From positions 1-64,000 of the forward strand of contig NZ_RCHN01000022.1 in assembly GCF_003671495.1 (NCBI RefSeq): DNA of 64,000 nucleotides, read 5' to 3'. Of this stretch, positions 46,948 to 59,017 are shown in pieces. The first letter of the stretch is position 1, and each line of letters begins with the position of its first letter. The notes below the pieces were generated by a model. The model was given only the letters and a program-made list of their open reading frames with translations, ran no database searches and was not told where the DNA came from. The position numbers were made by a program, and so were the translations under genes. Origin of the DNA: Ketobacter sp. GTDB taxonomy: Bacteria > Pseudomonadota > Gammaproteobacteria > Pseudomonadales > Ketobacteraceae.

Positions 46948-47700
46948 TCAACCGGGGGTGGCGGTTTTCAGGTATCGGTGCCGGTAGGTCTGCACCTCAG
47001 AATGCAGCAAGGTCTCGAAATACTCCGCCATGGGCAGCAGGGTGGCATGGTCCATATCCCGGAACATCCGGTGCACGACCGCGTTCGAGCCTTTCTGAAC
47101 CGTATGGATCCCAAAGTCCGCCGCCTTGCGGGTGATGCGGCCGATATCCGCCTGGTCCACCGGCCTGGTATAAAACATATCGATCCCGGCGCCGATCAAA
47201 TCTTCAATAGAATCAATAACATCCATTCGATACTGCTCAATGTTGGGATCACTGTGCACGCGACGCATATTGGCCACCACCCGTTGATACAGCGGCTCTT
47301 CCAGCTGAAAGCAGGCATAGGCTTTTCCCGCATCGTGGTCATCCACACAGATCAGGTAAGAGAAGTTTTTCGCAAGCCGTTCCAGATCCCGTATTTTCCG
47401 GTTTTTCAATAGCTTGCGAATCACCAGGTGAATGCCTTTCTGAACCGCGTGAATCCCGGCATCGGTGGCTTTTTTGAGGCTGGGGGAGATCTGGGCCAGC
47501 TCGGCAGGTCGCTCATAATAGGCGTAAAAACCCGCGTCGGTGATCGCGATCAGTGTGTCCGCGGCCAGGTCGCAGAGTTGACTGGCGTCGCCGCCGGCCT
47601 GGATGCGGTTGATGGTGGCCACCACCTGTTGATACAGCGCGTCGTCGACGGGGTAGCCGAAATAGCGAATGGGCTTTCGCGGGGTGTCCTTGGTTTTCAT
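46948..47700 (-). CDS. Unrecognised internally duplicated protein
   Basis: 250 residues made of two similar halves of about 100 residues. First half: ALYQQVVATINRIQAGGD, FYAYYERPAELAQI, TDAGIHAVQKGIHLVIRKLL; second half: PLYQRVVANMRRVHSDPN, IDMFYTRPVDQADI, ADFGIHTVQKGSNAVVHRMF. Predicted all-helical, no signal peptide or membrane span. The shared Y-x-R-P and G-I-H-x-V-Q-K-G motifs are not from a family I know. It lies between nudJ and moaC, divergent from moaC. Confidence 0.75.
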   Translation of the reverse strand: MKTKDTPRKPIRYFGYPVDDALYQQVVATINRIQAGGDASQLCDLAADTLIAITDAGFYAYYERPAELAQISPSLKKATDAGIHAVQKGIHLVIRKLLKNRKIRDLERLAKNFSYLICVDDHDAGKAYACFQLEEPLYQRVVANMRRVHSDPNIEQYRMDVIDSIEDLIGAGIDMFYTRPVDQADIGRITRKAADFGIHTVQKGSNAVVHRMFRDMDHATLLPMAEYFETLLHSEVQTYRHRYLKTATPG

Positions 47701-47858
47701 TTGTGTATCCGTTCGTTATATTGCGTCAGGGAACCAGCACAGTGGCAGCATGATACTACGGACCCGCGAGGTGTGTAATTTGCTGCGAAAACCCGGTCGT
47801 TGGGTCCTGCGGTCAGCAGCGAAATGCTGCTCAACTCTACCACCAACCAGATTCATTC

Positions 47859-48383
47859 ATGACTGAACTTACTCACCTGGATGCCCAGGGGCACGCCAAC
47901 ATGGTGGACGTCACCACCAAGGACATCACGCAACGGGAAGCGCGGGCGGAAGCCTGGGTGCGAATGTTGCCGGAAACCCTCCAGCTGATCACTGAGGGGA
48001 AACACAAGAAAGGGGATGTGTTCGCCGTTGCCCGCATTGCCGGCATCCAGGCAGCCAAGAAAACCAGTGAGCTGATTCCATTGTGTCATCCACTCATGCT
48101 CACCAGCGTCAAGGTTGAGCTGAAAGCCGTACCGGAGCGCAATGGGGTGCACATCACTGCCCTGTGCAAACTGGCAGGACAAACCGGTGTCGAAATGGAA
48201 GCACTCACCGCCGCATCGGTGGCGGCCTTGACGCTCTACGACATGTGCAAGGCAGTGGATAAAGGCATGACCATCGAGCAGGTTCGCCTGCTGGAAAAGG
48301 TGGGCGGCAAGAGCGGTCACTGGGTCGTGCCGGCGGAGCAGGGTCTTACACAGGCAAGTGCCACTCAGCAGGAACCCAAATGA
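47859..48383 (+). CDS. moaC: Cyclic pyranopterin monophosphate synthase MoaC
   Basis: 174 residues. [53 protein letters not shown] and [20 protein letters not shown] are standard MoaC motifs. First of the moaCDE set for molybdopterin. The C-terminal tail after SGHW is a few residues longer than usual. Overlaps moaD by four bases. Confidence 0.95.
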   Translation: MTELTHLDAQGHANMVDVTTKDITQREARAEAWVRMLPETLQLITEGKHKKGDVFAVARIAGIQAAKKTSELIPLCHPLMLTSVKVELKAVPERNGVHITALCKLAGQTGVEMEALTAASVAALTLYDMCKAVDKGMTIEQVRLLEKVGGKSGHWVVPAEQGLTQASATQQEPK

Positions 48384-48631
48384 TCAAAGTGTTGTTTTTT
48401 GCCCGGGTGCGGGATCAGGTCGGCTGTAATGAACTTGAAGTAGAGTTACCGGACACTGTGTCCAATGTCGGAGCGTTCACGGATCTGCTCAAAAGTCGCA
48501 ATCAGGCCTGTCGCGACGCTCTATCAAACCCAAACATATTGGTGGCGGTCAATCAGGAGATGGCGAGTAGCCAGACGACTGTGGAAGATGGCGATGAGAT
48601 CGCGTATTTCCCGCCTGTAACAGGAGGCTGA
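48380..48631 (+). CDS. moaD: Molybdopterin synthase sulfur carrier subunit MoaD
   Basis: 83 residues of ubiquitin-like fold, ending in [12 protein letters not shown]; the terminal Gly-Gly is thiocarboxylated and supplies sulfur. [14 protein letters not shown] at the start is typical. Four-base overlap with moaC. Confidence 0.95.
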   Translation: MIKVLFFARVRDQVGCNELEVELPDTVSNVGAFTDLLKSRNQACRDALSNPNILVAVNQEMASSQTTVEDGDEIAYFPPVTGG

Positions 48632-48638
48632 GGTATCC

Positions 48639-49118
48639 ATGGATTCGGATCAATCAGAACAAGAACGGATACACATACGCGTCGAGCCGCAGGATTTTGA
48701 GCTGGGCGTGGAATATGAACGATTGCGGGAGCGATCCCATACCAGCGGAGCCATCGTGGTTTTCACCGGTTTGGTGCGCGATTTTAATGCCTGCGGCGCG
48801 CTTGATGGCATTGTCTTGGAGCATTACCCGGCCATGACCCACAAGAGTCTCAAGGGTATCGCCAAGCGCGCCATGACCCTGTGGAATCTGGAGGGGGTAA
48901 CCATCGTCCATCGCGTGGGTGAGCTGCACAATCACGATCAGATCGTGCTGGTCGGCGTTTCGGCCACCCATCGGGCAGCCGCCTTCGATGGCGCCCGCTA
49001 CATCATGGACTACCTGAAAACCGAAGCGCCATTCTGGAAGAAAGAAGTCACCTCCAGTGGGGCTTCGGAATGGGTCGAAGCCAAGGAGTCGGATCAGCGG
49101 GCGCGGGAACGCTGGTAG
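48639..49118 (+). CDS. moaE: Molybdopterin synthase catalytic subunit MoaE
   Basis: 159 residues. [53 protein letters not shown] and the C-terminal catalytic stretch APFWKKEV are MoaE features. Together with MoaD it converts cPMP to molybdopterin. Seven bases after moaD. The last 25 bases overlap the convergent rluE gene. Confidence 0.95.
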   Translation: MDSDQSEQERIHIRVEPQDFELGVEYERLRERSHTSGAIVVFTGLVRDFNACGALDGIVLEHYPAMTHKSLKGIAKRAMTLWNLEGVTIVHRVGELHNHDQIVLVGVSATHRAAAFDGARYIMDYLKTEAPFWKKEVTSSGASEWVEAKESDQRARERW

Positions 49119-49747
49119 CCCTTACGGGGCTTGGATCTGGGCTTGCTGGGCGTGGTTTTCCGGGAAACCGCCAGTAAGGCGTCCGGAACCGTCTCGATTC
49201 GGCTCTCACCGGGTTGCAGTGTGTCCAGCGACCAGGGGCCCACTGCCCAGCGCACCAGTCGCAGGGTAGGGTAGCCCACCGCCGCCGTCATCCGGCGCAC
49301 CTGCCGATTGCGGCCCTCAGTGATGATCAGCTCCACCCAGGATGTGGGTATGTTGGCCCGATAGCGAATCGGCGGAACCCGTTCCCAGAGCAGAGCGGGT
49401 TCGTCAATCCTCGTGGCCCGGGCCGGCAGCGTCTTGCCATCTTTGAGCGCTACCCCGTGGCGCAATTCGGCCAGCGCCGTTTCGGTGATCTCGCCTTCCA
49501 CCTGAGCCCAATACGTCTTGGGCAGTTTGTGTTTGGGATCGGTGAGGCGGTGTTGCAGCGGGCCATTTCCGGTCAGTAGCAACAGGCCTTCGGAGTCGTA
49601 ATCCAGCCTTCCGGCCGGGTATACATTTTGGTGGTTTATGTGGCTCGCCAGAGTGGGTTTGCCCTCGTGCTCAGAGAACTGACTGAGCACCTGGAAGGGT
49701 TTGTTGAGCAGGATCACCTGGTTAGAAGGCAGCGCTGACGTAGACAT
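49094..49747 (-). CDS. rluE: 23S rRNA pseudouridine synthase, RluE-type (RsuA family)
   Basis: 217 residues. Without an S4 domain; begins at [15 protein letters not shown] and carries the catalytic [40 protein letters not shown] is also typical. RluE modifies U2457 of 23S rRNA in E. coli, and there too it lies beside icd, divergent. Basic tail ([20 protein letters not shown]). Confidence 0.9.
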   Translation of the reverse strand: MSTSALPSNQVILLNKPFQVLSQFSEHEGKPTLASHINHQNVYPAGRLDYDSEGLLLLTGNGPLQHRLTDPKHKLPKTYWAQVEGEITETALAELRHGVALKDGKTLPARATRIDEPALLWERVPPIRYRANIPTSWVELIITEGRNRQVRRMTAAVGYPTLRLVRWAVGPWSLDTLQPGESRIETVPDALLAVSRKTTPSKPRSKPRKGYQRSRAR

Positions 49748-49863
49748 TATGTGGTTGATTAATAGCCGATTATCACGAAAATCATGAGGCGAAGAGAGAC
49801 AGTTTTTTGTATACTTCGCGCACCTAAACCGTAATTGTATGTAAATAGGGAGTAAAAAACGAC

Positions 49864-51126
49864 ATGGGGTACCAAAAGATCAAGGTCCCAGTAGATGGTG
49901 ACAAAATCACCGTCAATGCTGACCTGTCCCTGAATGTCCCGAACCATCCCATCATTCCTTATATTGAAGGTGACGGGATCGGTGTGGATATCACGCCGGT
50001 GATGCTCAAGGTGACCGATGCAGCCGTAGAAAAAGCTTACGGCGACAAGCGATCCATCTCCTGGATGGAGGTGTACTGCGGAGAGAAGTCAACCAAGGTC
50101 TATGGGCCGGATGACTGGATGCCGGAAGAAACCTTTGAAGCATTGCGCGAGTACATTGTGGGCATCAAAGGCCCATTGACCACTCCAGTAGGGGGTGGCA
50201 TTCGATCCCTCAACGTGGCTCTGCGTCAGGAACTCGACCTGTACGTCTGCCAGCGCCCCGTGCGCTGGTTCCGTGGTGTGCCCAGCCCGGTACACACGCC
50301 GGAAAAAACCAACATGGTGATTTTCCGCGAAAACTCTGAAGACATTTATGCCGGTATCGAGTGGAAGGCCGACAGTGATGAGGCCAAGAAGGTCATCCGC
50401 TTCCTACAGGAAGAAATGGGTGTCACCAAAATCCGCTTCCCAGAAGGTTGCGGTATTGGCATCAAGCCCGTGTCCAAAGAAGGCACCCAGCGCCTGGTGC
50501 GTAAAGCGATCCAGTATGCAATCGACAATGATCAGCCCTCTGTAACGCTGGTGCACAAGGGCAACATCATGAAATACACCGAAGGTGCGTTCAAAGACTG
50601 GGGATACGAATTGGCGGTGGAACGCTTCGGAGCAGAGCCTCTGGATGGCGGCCCGTGGCATGTCTTCAAAAACCCGAAAACCGGCAAAGACATCATCATC
50701 AAGGATGTGATTGCTGACGCCTTCCTGCAGCAGATTCTGATGCGTCCTGACGAGTATTCCGTGATCGCCACTCTGAACCTCAATGGCGACTACATTTCGG
50801 ACGCGCTGGCGGCGGAAGTAGGGGGTATCGGAATTGCCCCGGGTGCCAACATCGGCGGCAGTGTTGCCGTGTTTGAGGCCACCCATGGTACGGCGCCCAA
50901 GTACGCTGGCCAGGACAAAGTAAACCCGGGCTCGCTCGTGTTGTCGGCTGAAATGATGCTGCGGCACATGGGATGGGTAGAGGCGGCTGACCTGGTCATC
51001 AAAGGGATGCAGGGCGCCATCGAGGCCAAAACCGTAACCTACGATTTTGAGCGCCTGATGCCGGATGCCACGTTGTTGCGTTGTTCCGAGTTTGGGGATG
51101 CCATCATCAAGCACATGGAAGACTGA
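49864..51126 (+). CDS. icd: NADP-dependent isocitrate dehydrogenase
   Basis: 420 residues. [40 protein letters not shown] (with the Ser phosphorylated by AceK in E. coli), [30 protein letters not shown] and [17 protein letters not shown] are diagnostic. TCA-cycle enzyme; competes with isocitrate lyase, which would feed the malate synthase also found in this window. Followed by a terminator. Confidence 0.97.
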   Translation: MGYQKIKVPVDGDKITVNADLSLNVPNHPIIPYIEGDGIGVDITPVMLKVTDAAVEKAYGDKRSISWMEVYCGEKSTKVYGPDDWMPEETFEALREYIVGIKGPLTTPVGGGIRSLNVALRQELDLYVCQRPVRWFRGVPSPVHTPEKTNMVIFRENSEDIYAGIEWKADSDEAKKVIRFLQEEMGVTKIRFPEGCGIGIKPVSKEGTQRLVRKAIQYAIDNDQPSVTLVHKGNIMKYTEGAFKDWGYELAVERFGAEPLDGGPWHVFKNPKTGKDIIIKDVIADAFLQQILMRPDEYSVIATLNLNGDYISDALAAEVGGIGIAPGANIGGSVAVFEATHGTAPKYAGQDKVNPGSLVLSAEMMLRHMGWVEAADLVIKGMQGAIEAKTVTYDFERLMPDATLLRCSEFGDAIIKHMED

Positions 51127-51149
51127 GGTTTGCGATAACCTCGCAAAGT

Positions 51150-51178
51150 AAAAAAGGCTGTTTTATACAGCCTTTTTT
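51150..51178. terminator. Terminator after icd
   Basis: AAAAAAGGCTGT / ACAGCCTTTTTT, a perfect 12-base stem with a five-base loop, 23 bases after the icd stop codon. A-rich and T-rich flanks let it work on both strands. Confidence 0.85.
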
Positions 51179-51350
51179 CTTGCTCATGTCCGCACTAATG
51201 CTGACGCTTCAGATGCGTAGCCGCGCTTGACCACCGCCTTTGGCGCTGGTTTACTGGCTAATGTGAAGCAGCCAGGCGCCGCGCCGGAATCGGTAATCAG
51301 GCTGTCAGGGTCACGAAACTTATTCGCGTTTAAAGGGTCTACTACAACAA

Positions 51351-51370
51351 GACACCCCGCGAGGGGTGTC
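51351..51370 (-). terminator. Terminator after cspD
   Basis: Perfect hairpin GACACCCC-GCGA-GGGGTGTC 15 bases beyond the cspD stop on the minus strand, followed there by TTGTTGT, a weak T tract. Confidence 0.6.
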
Positions 51371-51385
51371 TGTTGGGTGGATTCT

Positions 51386-51685
51386 TTAAACGGCTTCCGC
51401 GTGGATTGTGTGGTGCAGATCCGGTGCACCAACAGAATCGTCGGCGTGAGTTTCCTGCTTGGAGGTGCTCTCTTGATCTACACCGATAACGTTGATGTTA
51501 ACGGCGTGAAGACCTTTCGGCGCTTCCCTTTCATCGTAGGTAACTTGCTGTCCCGCTTTCAGGCTTCGGTAGCCGTCCATGCAGATATAGGAGTAGTGAA
51601 CAAACAAGTCCTCGCCACCTGTGTCTGGACGGATGAAGCCATAACCCTTGGCGTTATTGAACCATTTCACTTTCCCGGTTGCCAT
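51386..51685 (-). CDS. cspD: Cold shock domain protein CspD
   Basis: 99 residues. The cold-shock domain has [15 protein letters not shown] (RNP1) and DLFVHYSYI (RNP2), then a 30-residue acidic/His-containing tail. Location between icd and clpS matches Pseudomonas and E. coli cspD, which inhibits DNA replication in stationary phase. Divergent from clpS. Confidence 0.92.
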   Translation of the reverse strand: MATGKVKWFNNAKGYGFIRPDTGGEDLFVHYSYICMDGYRSLKAGQQVTYDEREAPKGLHAVNINVIGVDQESTSKQETHADDSVGAPDLHHTIHAEAV

Positions 51686-51947
51686 AACTCAAGTCCTTCT
51701 GTTGGGACTACCTCAGTGTCGGTAGCCTTAAGTCAATTGTTATTATTGTTTACTGTCAAAGTACAAAAAATAAGAAATGTACTTCGCAGACGTGATTTGT
51801 GTTAACTTTTGTTAAGCACAGATCCCAATCATCATGATTGTGAAGTATTAGTCAAGTGTTTTTGCTGTTGAACTGACCAACGTTGCCCCAATATCGGTTG
51901 GTTATGAGGACTAAATATGTTAACCCCTTATTTTATGATTTCTGGTT

Positions 51948-52328
51948 ATGAGTAAAGCCGAAGATCTTCTACTAACATTGAATAATATGAGCGGGATGGG
52001 AGACGAACCATCCACCCCCGATACGGACTACGAGGACGGGGTTGCGGTAGAGGAATCGAAGCCGGATTTGGCGCCTCCGCCCATGTACCAGATTGTGATG
52101 CTGGATGATGATTTTACGCCCATGGAGTTTGTGGTGGACGTGTTGCAGATGTTCTTTGGCATGAATCGTGAAAAGGCCACTCAGATAATGTTAACGGTTC
52201 ATACCCAAGGCAAAGCCAGTTGTGGCACGTTCACTAAGGATGTAGCTGAAACGAAGGTGGCGCAGGTGATTAAGTTTGCAAGGGAAAACCAACACCCCTT
52301 GATGTGTGAAGTGGAAAGGTTTCACTAG
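51948..52328 (+). CDS. clpS: ClpS, N-end-rule adaptor of ClpAP
   Basis: 126 residues. [23 protein letters not shown]-type segment [20 protein letters not shown] and [18 protein letters not shown] are ClpS signatures, including the hydrophobic pocket for N-degrons. The N-terminal extension of about 40 residues is acidic. It hands proteins with destabilising N-termini to ClpA, encoded next, 53 bases on. Confidence 0.95.
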   Translation: MSKAEDLLLTLNNMSGMGDEPSTPDTDYEDGVAVEESKPDLAPPPMYQIVMLDDDFTPMEFVVDVLQMFFGMNREKATQIMLTVHTQGKASCGTFTKDVAETKVAQVIKFARENQHPLMCEVERFH

Positions 52329-52381
52329 AAAAATTGTCCACGGTGCATTGTCTATATTCTTGAGGATGAAGGTGTAAAGAG

Positions 52382-54643
52382 ATGTTAAGCAAAGATCTGG
52401 AAGTCACTTTAAATCTGGCATTCAGAGACGCTCGTACCAAGCGTCATGAGTACATGACTGTGGAGCACCTCCTGCTGGCGCTGCTCGATAATGAAGCAGC
52501 CTCGACAGTCCTGAAAGCCTGTGGTACCAACCTGGACGAATTGCGTTCGGATTTGGCCAATTTTGTGGATGAGACGACCCCGTTGATTCCTTCCAGCGAT
52601 AATGATCGCGAAACCCAGCCTACTCTAGGTTTCCAGCGCGTTCTTCAGCGAGCCGTTTTTCACGTCCAGTCCTCTGGCAAGAAAGAGGTAACCGGCGCCA
52701 ATGTGCTGGTGGCGATTTTCAGTGAGCAGGAAAGCCAGGCGGTTTACTTCCTGAAGAAACAGAGCGTGGCCCGCATTGACGTGGTGAATTACATCGCCCA
52801 TGGCATCTCCAAGGTGTCCGATGAGACCCACAATCTCGAGGATCATAGCCACGAGGTCCATGAAGAGGATCAGGTCTCGGAAGGCGCCGGTAAATCGCCT
52901 TTGGAAGCCTATGCCACCAACCTCAACGAGCAGGCTCTGGCTGGCCGCATCGACCCGCTGGTGGGTCGGGACGAAGAGGTGGAGCGCACTGTTCAGATAC
53001 TCTGTCGCCGGCGCAAGAATAATCCGTTGTTGGTGGGTGAGCCCGGTGTAGGGAAAACCGCCATCGCTGAGGGGCTGGCCAAGCGTATTGTCGATAAGGA
53101 AGTGCCTGAGGCCATTGATGACAGCGTTGTCTATTCACTGGACCTGGGTGCTCTGTTGGCGGGCACCAAATACCGCGGTGACTTTGAGAAGCGCTTCAAA
53201 GCGCTGCTGGGCGAACTGCAGAAAAAGTCCCATGCAATTCTTTTCATTGACGAGATTCACACGATCATCGGCGCTGGCGCAGCGTCCGGCGGGGTGATGG
53301 ATGCGTCCAATCTGTTGAAGCCGATGCTGGCCTCTGGTGAGATCAAGTGCATTGGTTCCACCACCTTCCAGGAATACCGTGGCATCTTCGAGAAAGACCG
53401 TGCCCTGGCCCGTCGATTCCAGAAGATTGACGTGGTGGAGCCGAGCGTGGAGGACACCTACGAGATCCTGAAGGGGCTCAAGTCGCGCTTTGAAGAGCAC
53501 CATGACATCAAGTATTCCAACAAAGCTTTGAAGGCTGCCTGTGAGCTGTCAGCGCGCTACATCAACGATCGTCATCTGCCGGACAAGGCGATCGACGTGA
53601 TTGATGAAGTGGGAGCCTTCCAGCGCCTGCAGCCCCCGAGCAAGCGCAAGAAGATCATCTCTGTGAGCGATGTTGAGGCAATCGTGTCCAAAATCGCCCG
53701 CATTCCACCGAAAACCGTGTCTGCCAACGACAAAGAGCTGTTGGCGAACCTGGAGCGGGATCTGAAAATGGTGGTGTTTGGTCAGGATCTGGCCATCGAT
53801 GCACTGTCCAGTTCCATCAAGCTGGCCCGTGCCGGTTTGAGCCACCCGGATCGACCCATCGGCTCGTTCCTGTTTGCTGGCCCGACCGGGGTGGGTAAAA
53901 CCGAAGTCACCAAACAGTTGGCGAAAGTCATGGGCATGGAGTTAATTCGCTTTGATATGTCTGAATACATGGAACGCCACACTGTGTCGCGGTTGATCGG
54001 TGCGCCTCCCGGTTACGTGGGATTTGATCAAGGTGGCCTGCTCACGGAAGCGGTCACCAAGTCGCCCCATGCGGTTTTGCTGCTGGATGAGATCGAGAAG
54101 GCCCACCCTGAAGTCTTCAACCTGCTGCTGCAGGTGATGGATCACGGTACCCTGACCGATAACAACGGTCGCAAGGCGGACTTCCGCAACGTCATTCTGG
54201 TGATGACCACCAATGCCGGTGCCGAACAGGTGAGCCGCTCTTCCATCGGTTTCACGCAGCAGGATCACAGTACCGACGGAATGGAGGCGATCAAGCGTAT
54301 GTTCACTCCGGAATTCCGCAACCGCCTGGATGCCGTGATTCAGTTCCAGAACCTGGACATGGGCATCATCAAAGGCGTGGTGGACAAGTTCCTCACCGAG
54401 CTGCAGGCCCAACTGGACGACAAGCGGGTGATGCTGGATGTGGACGACAGCGCCCGTACCTGGTTGGCGGAGAAAGGCTACGACAAGGATATGGGAGCAC
54501 GCCCCATGAACCGACTGATCCAGGAGAAGCTGAAACGCCCCCTGGCGGAGAAGATCCTGTTCGGGGAGTTGTCAGAGAACGGCGGTACGGTGCACATTTC
54601 CGAAGAAAATGGAGATCTCATCTTCGAGACCGAGCCAGCCTAA
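52382..54643 (+). CDS. clpA: ClpA, ATPase of the ClpAP protease
   Basis: 753 residues. N-domain ([20 protein letters not shown]), first AAA+ module with [13 protein letters not shown] and [13 protein letters not shown], second with [13 protein letters not shown] and [15 protein letters not shown], and the ClpP-binding loop region ([12 protein letters not shown]). Unfolds substrates for ClpP. The N-domain binds ClpS. Length is normal. Confidence 0.97.
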   Translation: MLSKDLEVTLNLAFRDARTKRHEYMTVEHLLLALLDNEAASTVLKACGTNLDELRSDLANFVDETTPLIPSSDNDRETQPTLGFQRVLQRAVFHVQSSGKKEVTGANVLVAIFSEQESQAVYFLKKQSVARIDVVNYIAHGISKVSDETHNLEDHSHEVHEEDQVSEGAGKSPLEAYATNLNEQALAGRIDPLVGRDEEVERTVQILCRRRKNNPLLVGEPGVGKTAIAEGLAKRIVDKEVPEAIDDSVVYSLDLGALLAGTKYRGDFEKRFKALLGELQKKSHAILFIDEIHTIIGAGAASGGVMDASNLLKPMLASGEIKCIGSTTFQEYRGIFEKDRALARRFQKIDVVEPSVEDTYEILKGLKSRFEEHHDIKYSNKALKAACELSARYINDRHLPDKAIDVIDEVGAFQRLQPPSKRKKIISVSDVEAIVSKIARIPPKTVSANDKELLANLERDLKMVVFGQDLAIDALSSSIKLARAGLSHPDRPIGSFLFAGPTGVGKTEVTKQLAKVMGMELIRFDMSEYMERHTVSRLIGAPPGYVGFDQGGLLTEAVTKSPHAVLLLDEIEKAHPEVFNLLLQVMDHGTLTDNNGRKADFRNVILVMTTNAGAEQVSRSSIGFTQQDHSTDGMEAIKRMFTPEFRNRLDAVIQFQNLDMGIIKGVVDKFLTELQAQLDDKRVMLDVDDSARTWLAEKGYDKDMGARPMNRLIQEKLKRPLAEKILFGELSENGGTVHISEENGDLIFETEPA

Positions 54644-54676
54644 GAACTCTGAGACCCTTTCAAGATCGGTATAAAC

Positions 54677-54710
54677 AACGAAAACGAGCCCATTCGGGCT
54701 CGTTTTCGTT
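54677..54710. terminator. Bidirectional terminator between clpA and infA
   Basis: AACGAAAACGAGCCC / GGGCTCGTTTTCGTT, a perfect 15-base stem with a four-base loop, between convergent genes; T residues follow on both strands. Confidence 0.9.
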
Positions 54711-54730
54711 TGTAACGCCAGTGGCCTGGA

Positions 54731-54949
54731 TTAGCGAACGCGGTACGTAATGCGGCCTTTCGACAGGTCGTAGGGGGTCATCTCAACTTTTACCCGGTCG
54801 CCGGTGAGAATGCGGATATAGTTCTTACGCATTTTTCCGGAGATGTGCGCGGTTACAACGTGACCATTGTCCAGTTCGACGCGGAACATGGTATTGGGAA
54901 GGGTTTCGGTGATGGTACCTTCCATTTCAATGGAATCTTCTTTCGACAT
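54731..54949 (-). CDS. infA: Translation initiation factor IF-1
   Basis: 72 residues, the usual size. [40 protein letters not shown] and [20 protein letters not shown] are the OB-fold motifs. Binds the 30S A site. Placed after clpA as in Pseudomonas and E. coli. Confidence 0.98.
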   Translation of the reverse strand: MSKEDSIEMEGTITETLPNTMFRVELDNGHVVTAHISGKMRKNYIRILTGDRVKVEMTPYDLSKGRITYRVR

Positions 54950-55153
54950 CCAGTGATTTCCTCTCGGCGCATTGATAATGCAAATGATGTTGGGCAGTCA
55001 CTCTGCCAGCGAGGCGTGAATTTTGCCGTAAAAGCAGGGATTTATCAAAGCTAAAGTGGCTTTATTGTGCTGAAAAAGCGGGGTAGGGGAGCCAAACTTG
55101 CCAGAAAGAGCTTAAGGACGTTGATTTAATTTACTGATTTTGCGAAGAATTCA

Positions 55154-55867
55154 CTAAAGTGAGACAGAGACCCAATGATTGTTTACATACATCTCCAGTG
55201 GGCGATACTCGGTTTTATACTTCATTTTCTGGCAGTCTTTGATCCAGTAACCCAGGTACAGAGCCGGTAATTCCAGCTTTTTGCACTCTTCAATCTGCCA
55301 TAAGACCGCCATGACCCCCAGACTGCGTTTGGCGCTGTCCGGGCAGTAGTAGGTGTATACCGCGGACAGGCCGTTCTCCATGATGTCGCTGACTGCGACG
55401 GCCAACAGCTCACCCTGCGGGTCTCTGAACTCGTAAAAGCAGGTTTTCCCCCAGTCACTCAGCAGGAACGATTCATATTGTTCAGGCGTAGGGGGGTACA
55501 TGTCCCCGTCTTTGTGTTTGGCTTCAATGTATTTGGCGTAAAGCTCATAGTGCTCATCGCGGAATTCCGCCGGCACCTGGGTGATGGTGAGATCGGCGTT
55601 GCGATTCCAGATGCGACGATGCTTGCGTGACAGGCGATATCGGTCCACGGGGATGCGCACGGGAATGCAGGCGGAGCACTGGCGACAGTGGGGGCGATAG
55701 AGGTAATTGCCGCTGCGGCGGAAGCCCACTTCGGAGAGCTCGCTGTAAAGGTTGTGATCGAGGTTGGCTTTGGGGTCGGCGAACAGGGTGATGGCGTCAT
55801 TGCGCGGCAGGTAGCTGCATTGATGCAGGGGGGTGACGAAGAATTTTACCGCAGCAAGATCTGTCAT
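55154..55867 (-). CDS. bpt: Leucyl-tRNA--protein transferase Bpt (Asp/Glu N-end)
   Basis: 237 residues. QCSYLPRNDAITLFADPK, LYRPHCRQCSACIPVRIPVD with clustered Cys, and WIKDCQKMKYKTEYRPLEMY are the ATE1/Bpt motifs. It adds Leu to proteins with N-terminal Asp or Glu, making them ClpS substrates. Followed by aat about 100 bases upstream in the genome orientation, so both tRNA-protein transferases lie beside clpS-clpA. Confidence 0.93.
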   Translation of the reverse strand: MTDLAAVKFFVTPLHQCSYLPRNDAITLFADPKANLDHNLYSELSEVGFRRSGNYLYRPHCRQCSACIPVRIPVDRYRLSRKHRRIWNRNADLTITQVPAEFRDEHYELYAKYIEAKHKDGDMYPPTPEQYESFLLSDWGKTCFYEFRDPQGELLAVAVSDIMENGLSAVYTYYCPDSAKRSLGVMAVLWQIEECKKLELPALYLGYWIKDCQKMKYKTEYRPLEMYVNNHWVSVSL

Positions 55868-55969
55868 AAACCTAATCGTAAAAGCCTTATTTATCTTAAG
55901 GTTAAGGGGCTGAAGCCCGGCTCATCGCGCTCATTACAGTATTAAACGAATTGTGGGATGTTTCCAGTG

Positions 55970-56695
55970 TCAGGTTTCACAATATTTCCAGTCAAGCGAC
56001 CAGGGGCGAGGTTCCATTCGGGCCAGTTCAGTCACCGCCGGAACGTGGTTGTGGAGCAGTTCTTTGAAGGTGGCACGGTCGATGTTGGTGGAGCCAAGGC
56101 TCACCAGGTGAGGGTTTTCCACCTGACAGTCTATCAGTTCAAAACCCCATGCTTTCAATTGTCCAACCAGATGCACGAAAGCCACTTTCGAGGCATCGGT
56201 GGCACGACTGAACATGGACTCCCCGAAATACATCCTGCCGAGGGCAATGCCATAAAGCCCGCCTACCAGGTGGTTGCCCTGCCAGGCCTCCACTGAGTGA
56301 GCAAAGCCCAGCTCGTGCAGCCGGGTATAGGCAGCCATCATGTCCTTGGTGATCCAGGTGCCATCGCTGTAATGGCGGGGTTCCGAGCAGGCCCGAATCA
56401 CCTGGGCGAAGGCGGTGTCCATGGTGACGTGATAGGTACCCTTGCGGAGGGTTTTACGCAGGCTGCGGGAAACGTGCAGTTGATCAGGAAACAGCACCGC
56501 CCGGGGTGAAGGAGACCACCACAGGATGGGTTGATCCTTGTCAAACCAGGGGAATATGCCTTTGCTGTAGGCATCAATCAAGCGCTTCGGTGACAGGTCT
56601 CCCCCCGCCGCCAGCAGGCCGTTGGGATCATCAAGTGCGTGTTCGATAGGGGGGAAGTCCTGGGTATGAAAACCCAGGACCGGGATCTTGATCAT
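55970..56695 (-). CDS. aat: Leucyl/phenylalanyl-tRNA--protein transferase Aat
   Basis: 241 residues from ATG 56695; the longer frame begins inside trx[61 protein letters not shown] and [20 protein letters not shown] are family signatures. Adds Leu or Phe to N-terminal Lys/Arg. Starts 13 bases after the trxB stop codon. Confidence 0.95.
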   Translation of the reverse strand: MIKIPVLGFHTQDFPPIEHALDDPNGLLAAGGDLSPKRLIDAYSKGIFPWFDKDQPILWWSPSPRAVLFPDQLHVSRSLRKTLRKGTYHVTMDTAFAQVIRACSEPRHYSDGTWITKDMMAAYTRLHELGFAHSVEAWQGNHLVGGLYGIALGRMYFGESMFSRATDASKVAFVHLVGQLKAWGFELIDCQVENPHLVSLGSTNIDRATFKELLHNHVPAVTELARMEPRPWSLDWKYCET

Positions 56696-56708
56696 GAAGC
56701 GCAGTAAG

Positions 56709-57719
<1,011 letters not shown>

Positions 57720-57825
57720 TCAATTGCACACTTATACTTAATTTACCATGGTACAGGCAAATAGTTCCTCTGTATCAGCCTGATAGGAATCGACACCAAT
57801 TGCATATGAGGACAAGGGGTAGCGC

Positions 57826-58893
57826 ATGAACAAGATGTTGAAGGTGGGTGTTCTCAAGGAGATCAAACCCATGGAGGCCCGGATCGCGCTGGTACCCCAT
57901 GCGGTGGCTGAGTTGGTGGCGATGGGCTGTGAAGTCTGGGTGCAGAGCAGTGCCGGTGAGCTGAGTGGGTTCAGTGATGAGGCGTATCTGAAGGCGGGGG
58001 CCAGGCTGGCCACAGGCGCGGAGGAACTGTTTGCCAAAGCGCAGCTGATTGTGAAAGTGAAGGAGCCGGTGCAGGGGGATCTGGATCTGTTGCAGGATCA
58101 CCATCTGTTGTTCTGTTACCTACATTTGGCACCAAATCCGACACTCACAGCTGCCTTGTGCGATATCGGTTTGACCGCGGTGGCCTTCGAAACCGTGCAG
58201 GAAGGCAAGCGCCTACCATTGTTGGCGCCCATGAGTGAAATTGCCGGTCGGGTGTCCGTGCAGGCGGGCATCCACTACCTCCATAGATCCATGGGCGGCA
58301 AAGGCATCCTGCTGGGTGGGGTGCCTGGCGCGGAACCGGGCAAGGTGGTGGTCATCGGCGCCGGCGTGGCCGGGCAGAATGCGGCGATGGCCGCGGCGGC
58401 CAGCGGTGCCCAGGTGGTGGCGTTTGATCGCTCGGCGGACGCATTGCGCAGTATTGAGGCTCTGGCTCCCAACATTACTGGTGTGTACTCCTATCAGGGC
58501 GCGATCGCCAAAGCCATGGAGGACGCTGATCTGGTGGTGGGGGCCGTGCTGATTCCGGGCGCCAGGGCTCCCAAAGTGGTGAGCCGAGAGATGGTCGCTG
58601 CGATGCCTGATGGCGGAGTGATTGTGGATATTTCCATTGATCAGGGAGGTTGCATCGAAACCATGCGGGCCACGGATTACCGCAACCCGGTATTCACCGA
58701 GGAGGGTGTGATTCACATGGGGGTCACCAATATGCCCGGCGCGGTACCCCGAACGGCCTCCGAGGCACTTTCTGGTGCTATTTTGAGCTATGTCCAGCGA
58801 CTGGCTGCGGGCCAGCTCCGCGAATATGGTCCATTAAGTGACGGAATCAACGTTTCCAACGGTAAGATTGTGCTGCCGGCTCTGTTAGAATGA
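57826..58893 (+). CDS. ald: Alanine dehydrogenase
   Basis: 355 residues. [26 protein letters not shown] (substrate Lys), [17 protein letters not shown] (catalytic His), [20 protein letters not shown] (NAD loop) and [20 protein letters not shown] (catalytic Asp region) are present. Interconverts alanine with pyruvate and ammonia. About 15 residues shorter than typical at one end, mainly in the C-terminus. Monocistronic, divergent from trxB. Confidence 0.9.
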   Translation: MNKMLKVGVLKEIKPMEARIALVPHAVAELVAMGCEVWVQSSAGELSGFSDEAYLKAGARLATGAEELFAKAQLIVKVKEPVQGDLDLLQDHHLLFCYLHLAPNPTLTAALCDIGLTAVAFETVQEGKRLPLLAPMSEIAGRVSVQAGIHYLHRSMGGKGILLGGVPGAEPGKVVVIGAGVAGQNAAMAAAASGAQVVAFDRSADALRSIEALAPNITGVYSYQGAIAKAMEDADLVVGAVLIPGARAPKVVSREMVAAMPDGGVIVDISIDQGGCIETMRATDYRNPVFTEEGVIHMGVTNMPGAVPRTASEALSGAILSYVQRLAAGQLREYGPLSDGINVSNGKIVLPALLE

Positions 58894-59017
58894 GCGGACG
58901 TTACGGCCGTAGTCTGCAGTTGTACTAATCTCTTAAGGCAGTTTTTGCAAAGTTTGTGCAACTGGCTGATTTGCCGCTAAAATAAAGTTCGTCTCATTTC
59001 CGTTGACAGGGTGGCCT

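Noticed and set aside
49759..49947. Minus-strand 62-codon frame over the icd promoter
   Set aside because: Covers the icd upstream region and start; no conserved sequence or ribosome site.
51184..51432. Minus-strand open frame of 82 codons downstream of cspD with plausible composition
   Set aside because: It overlaps the cspD end and its hairpin, has no start codon with a ribosome site after the overlap, and no recognised motif; it could at most be a remnant.
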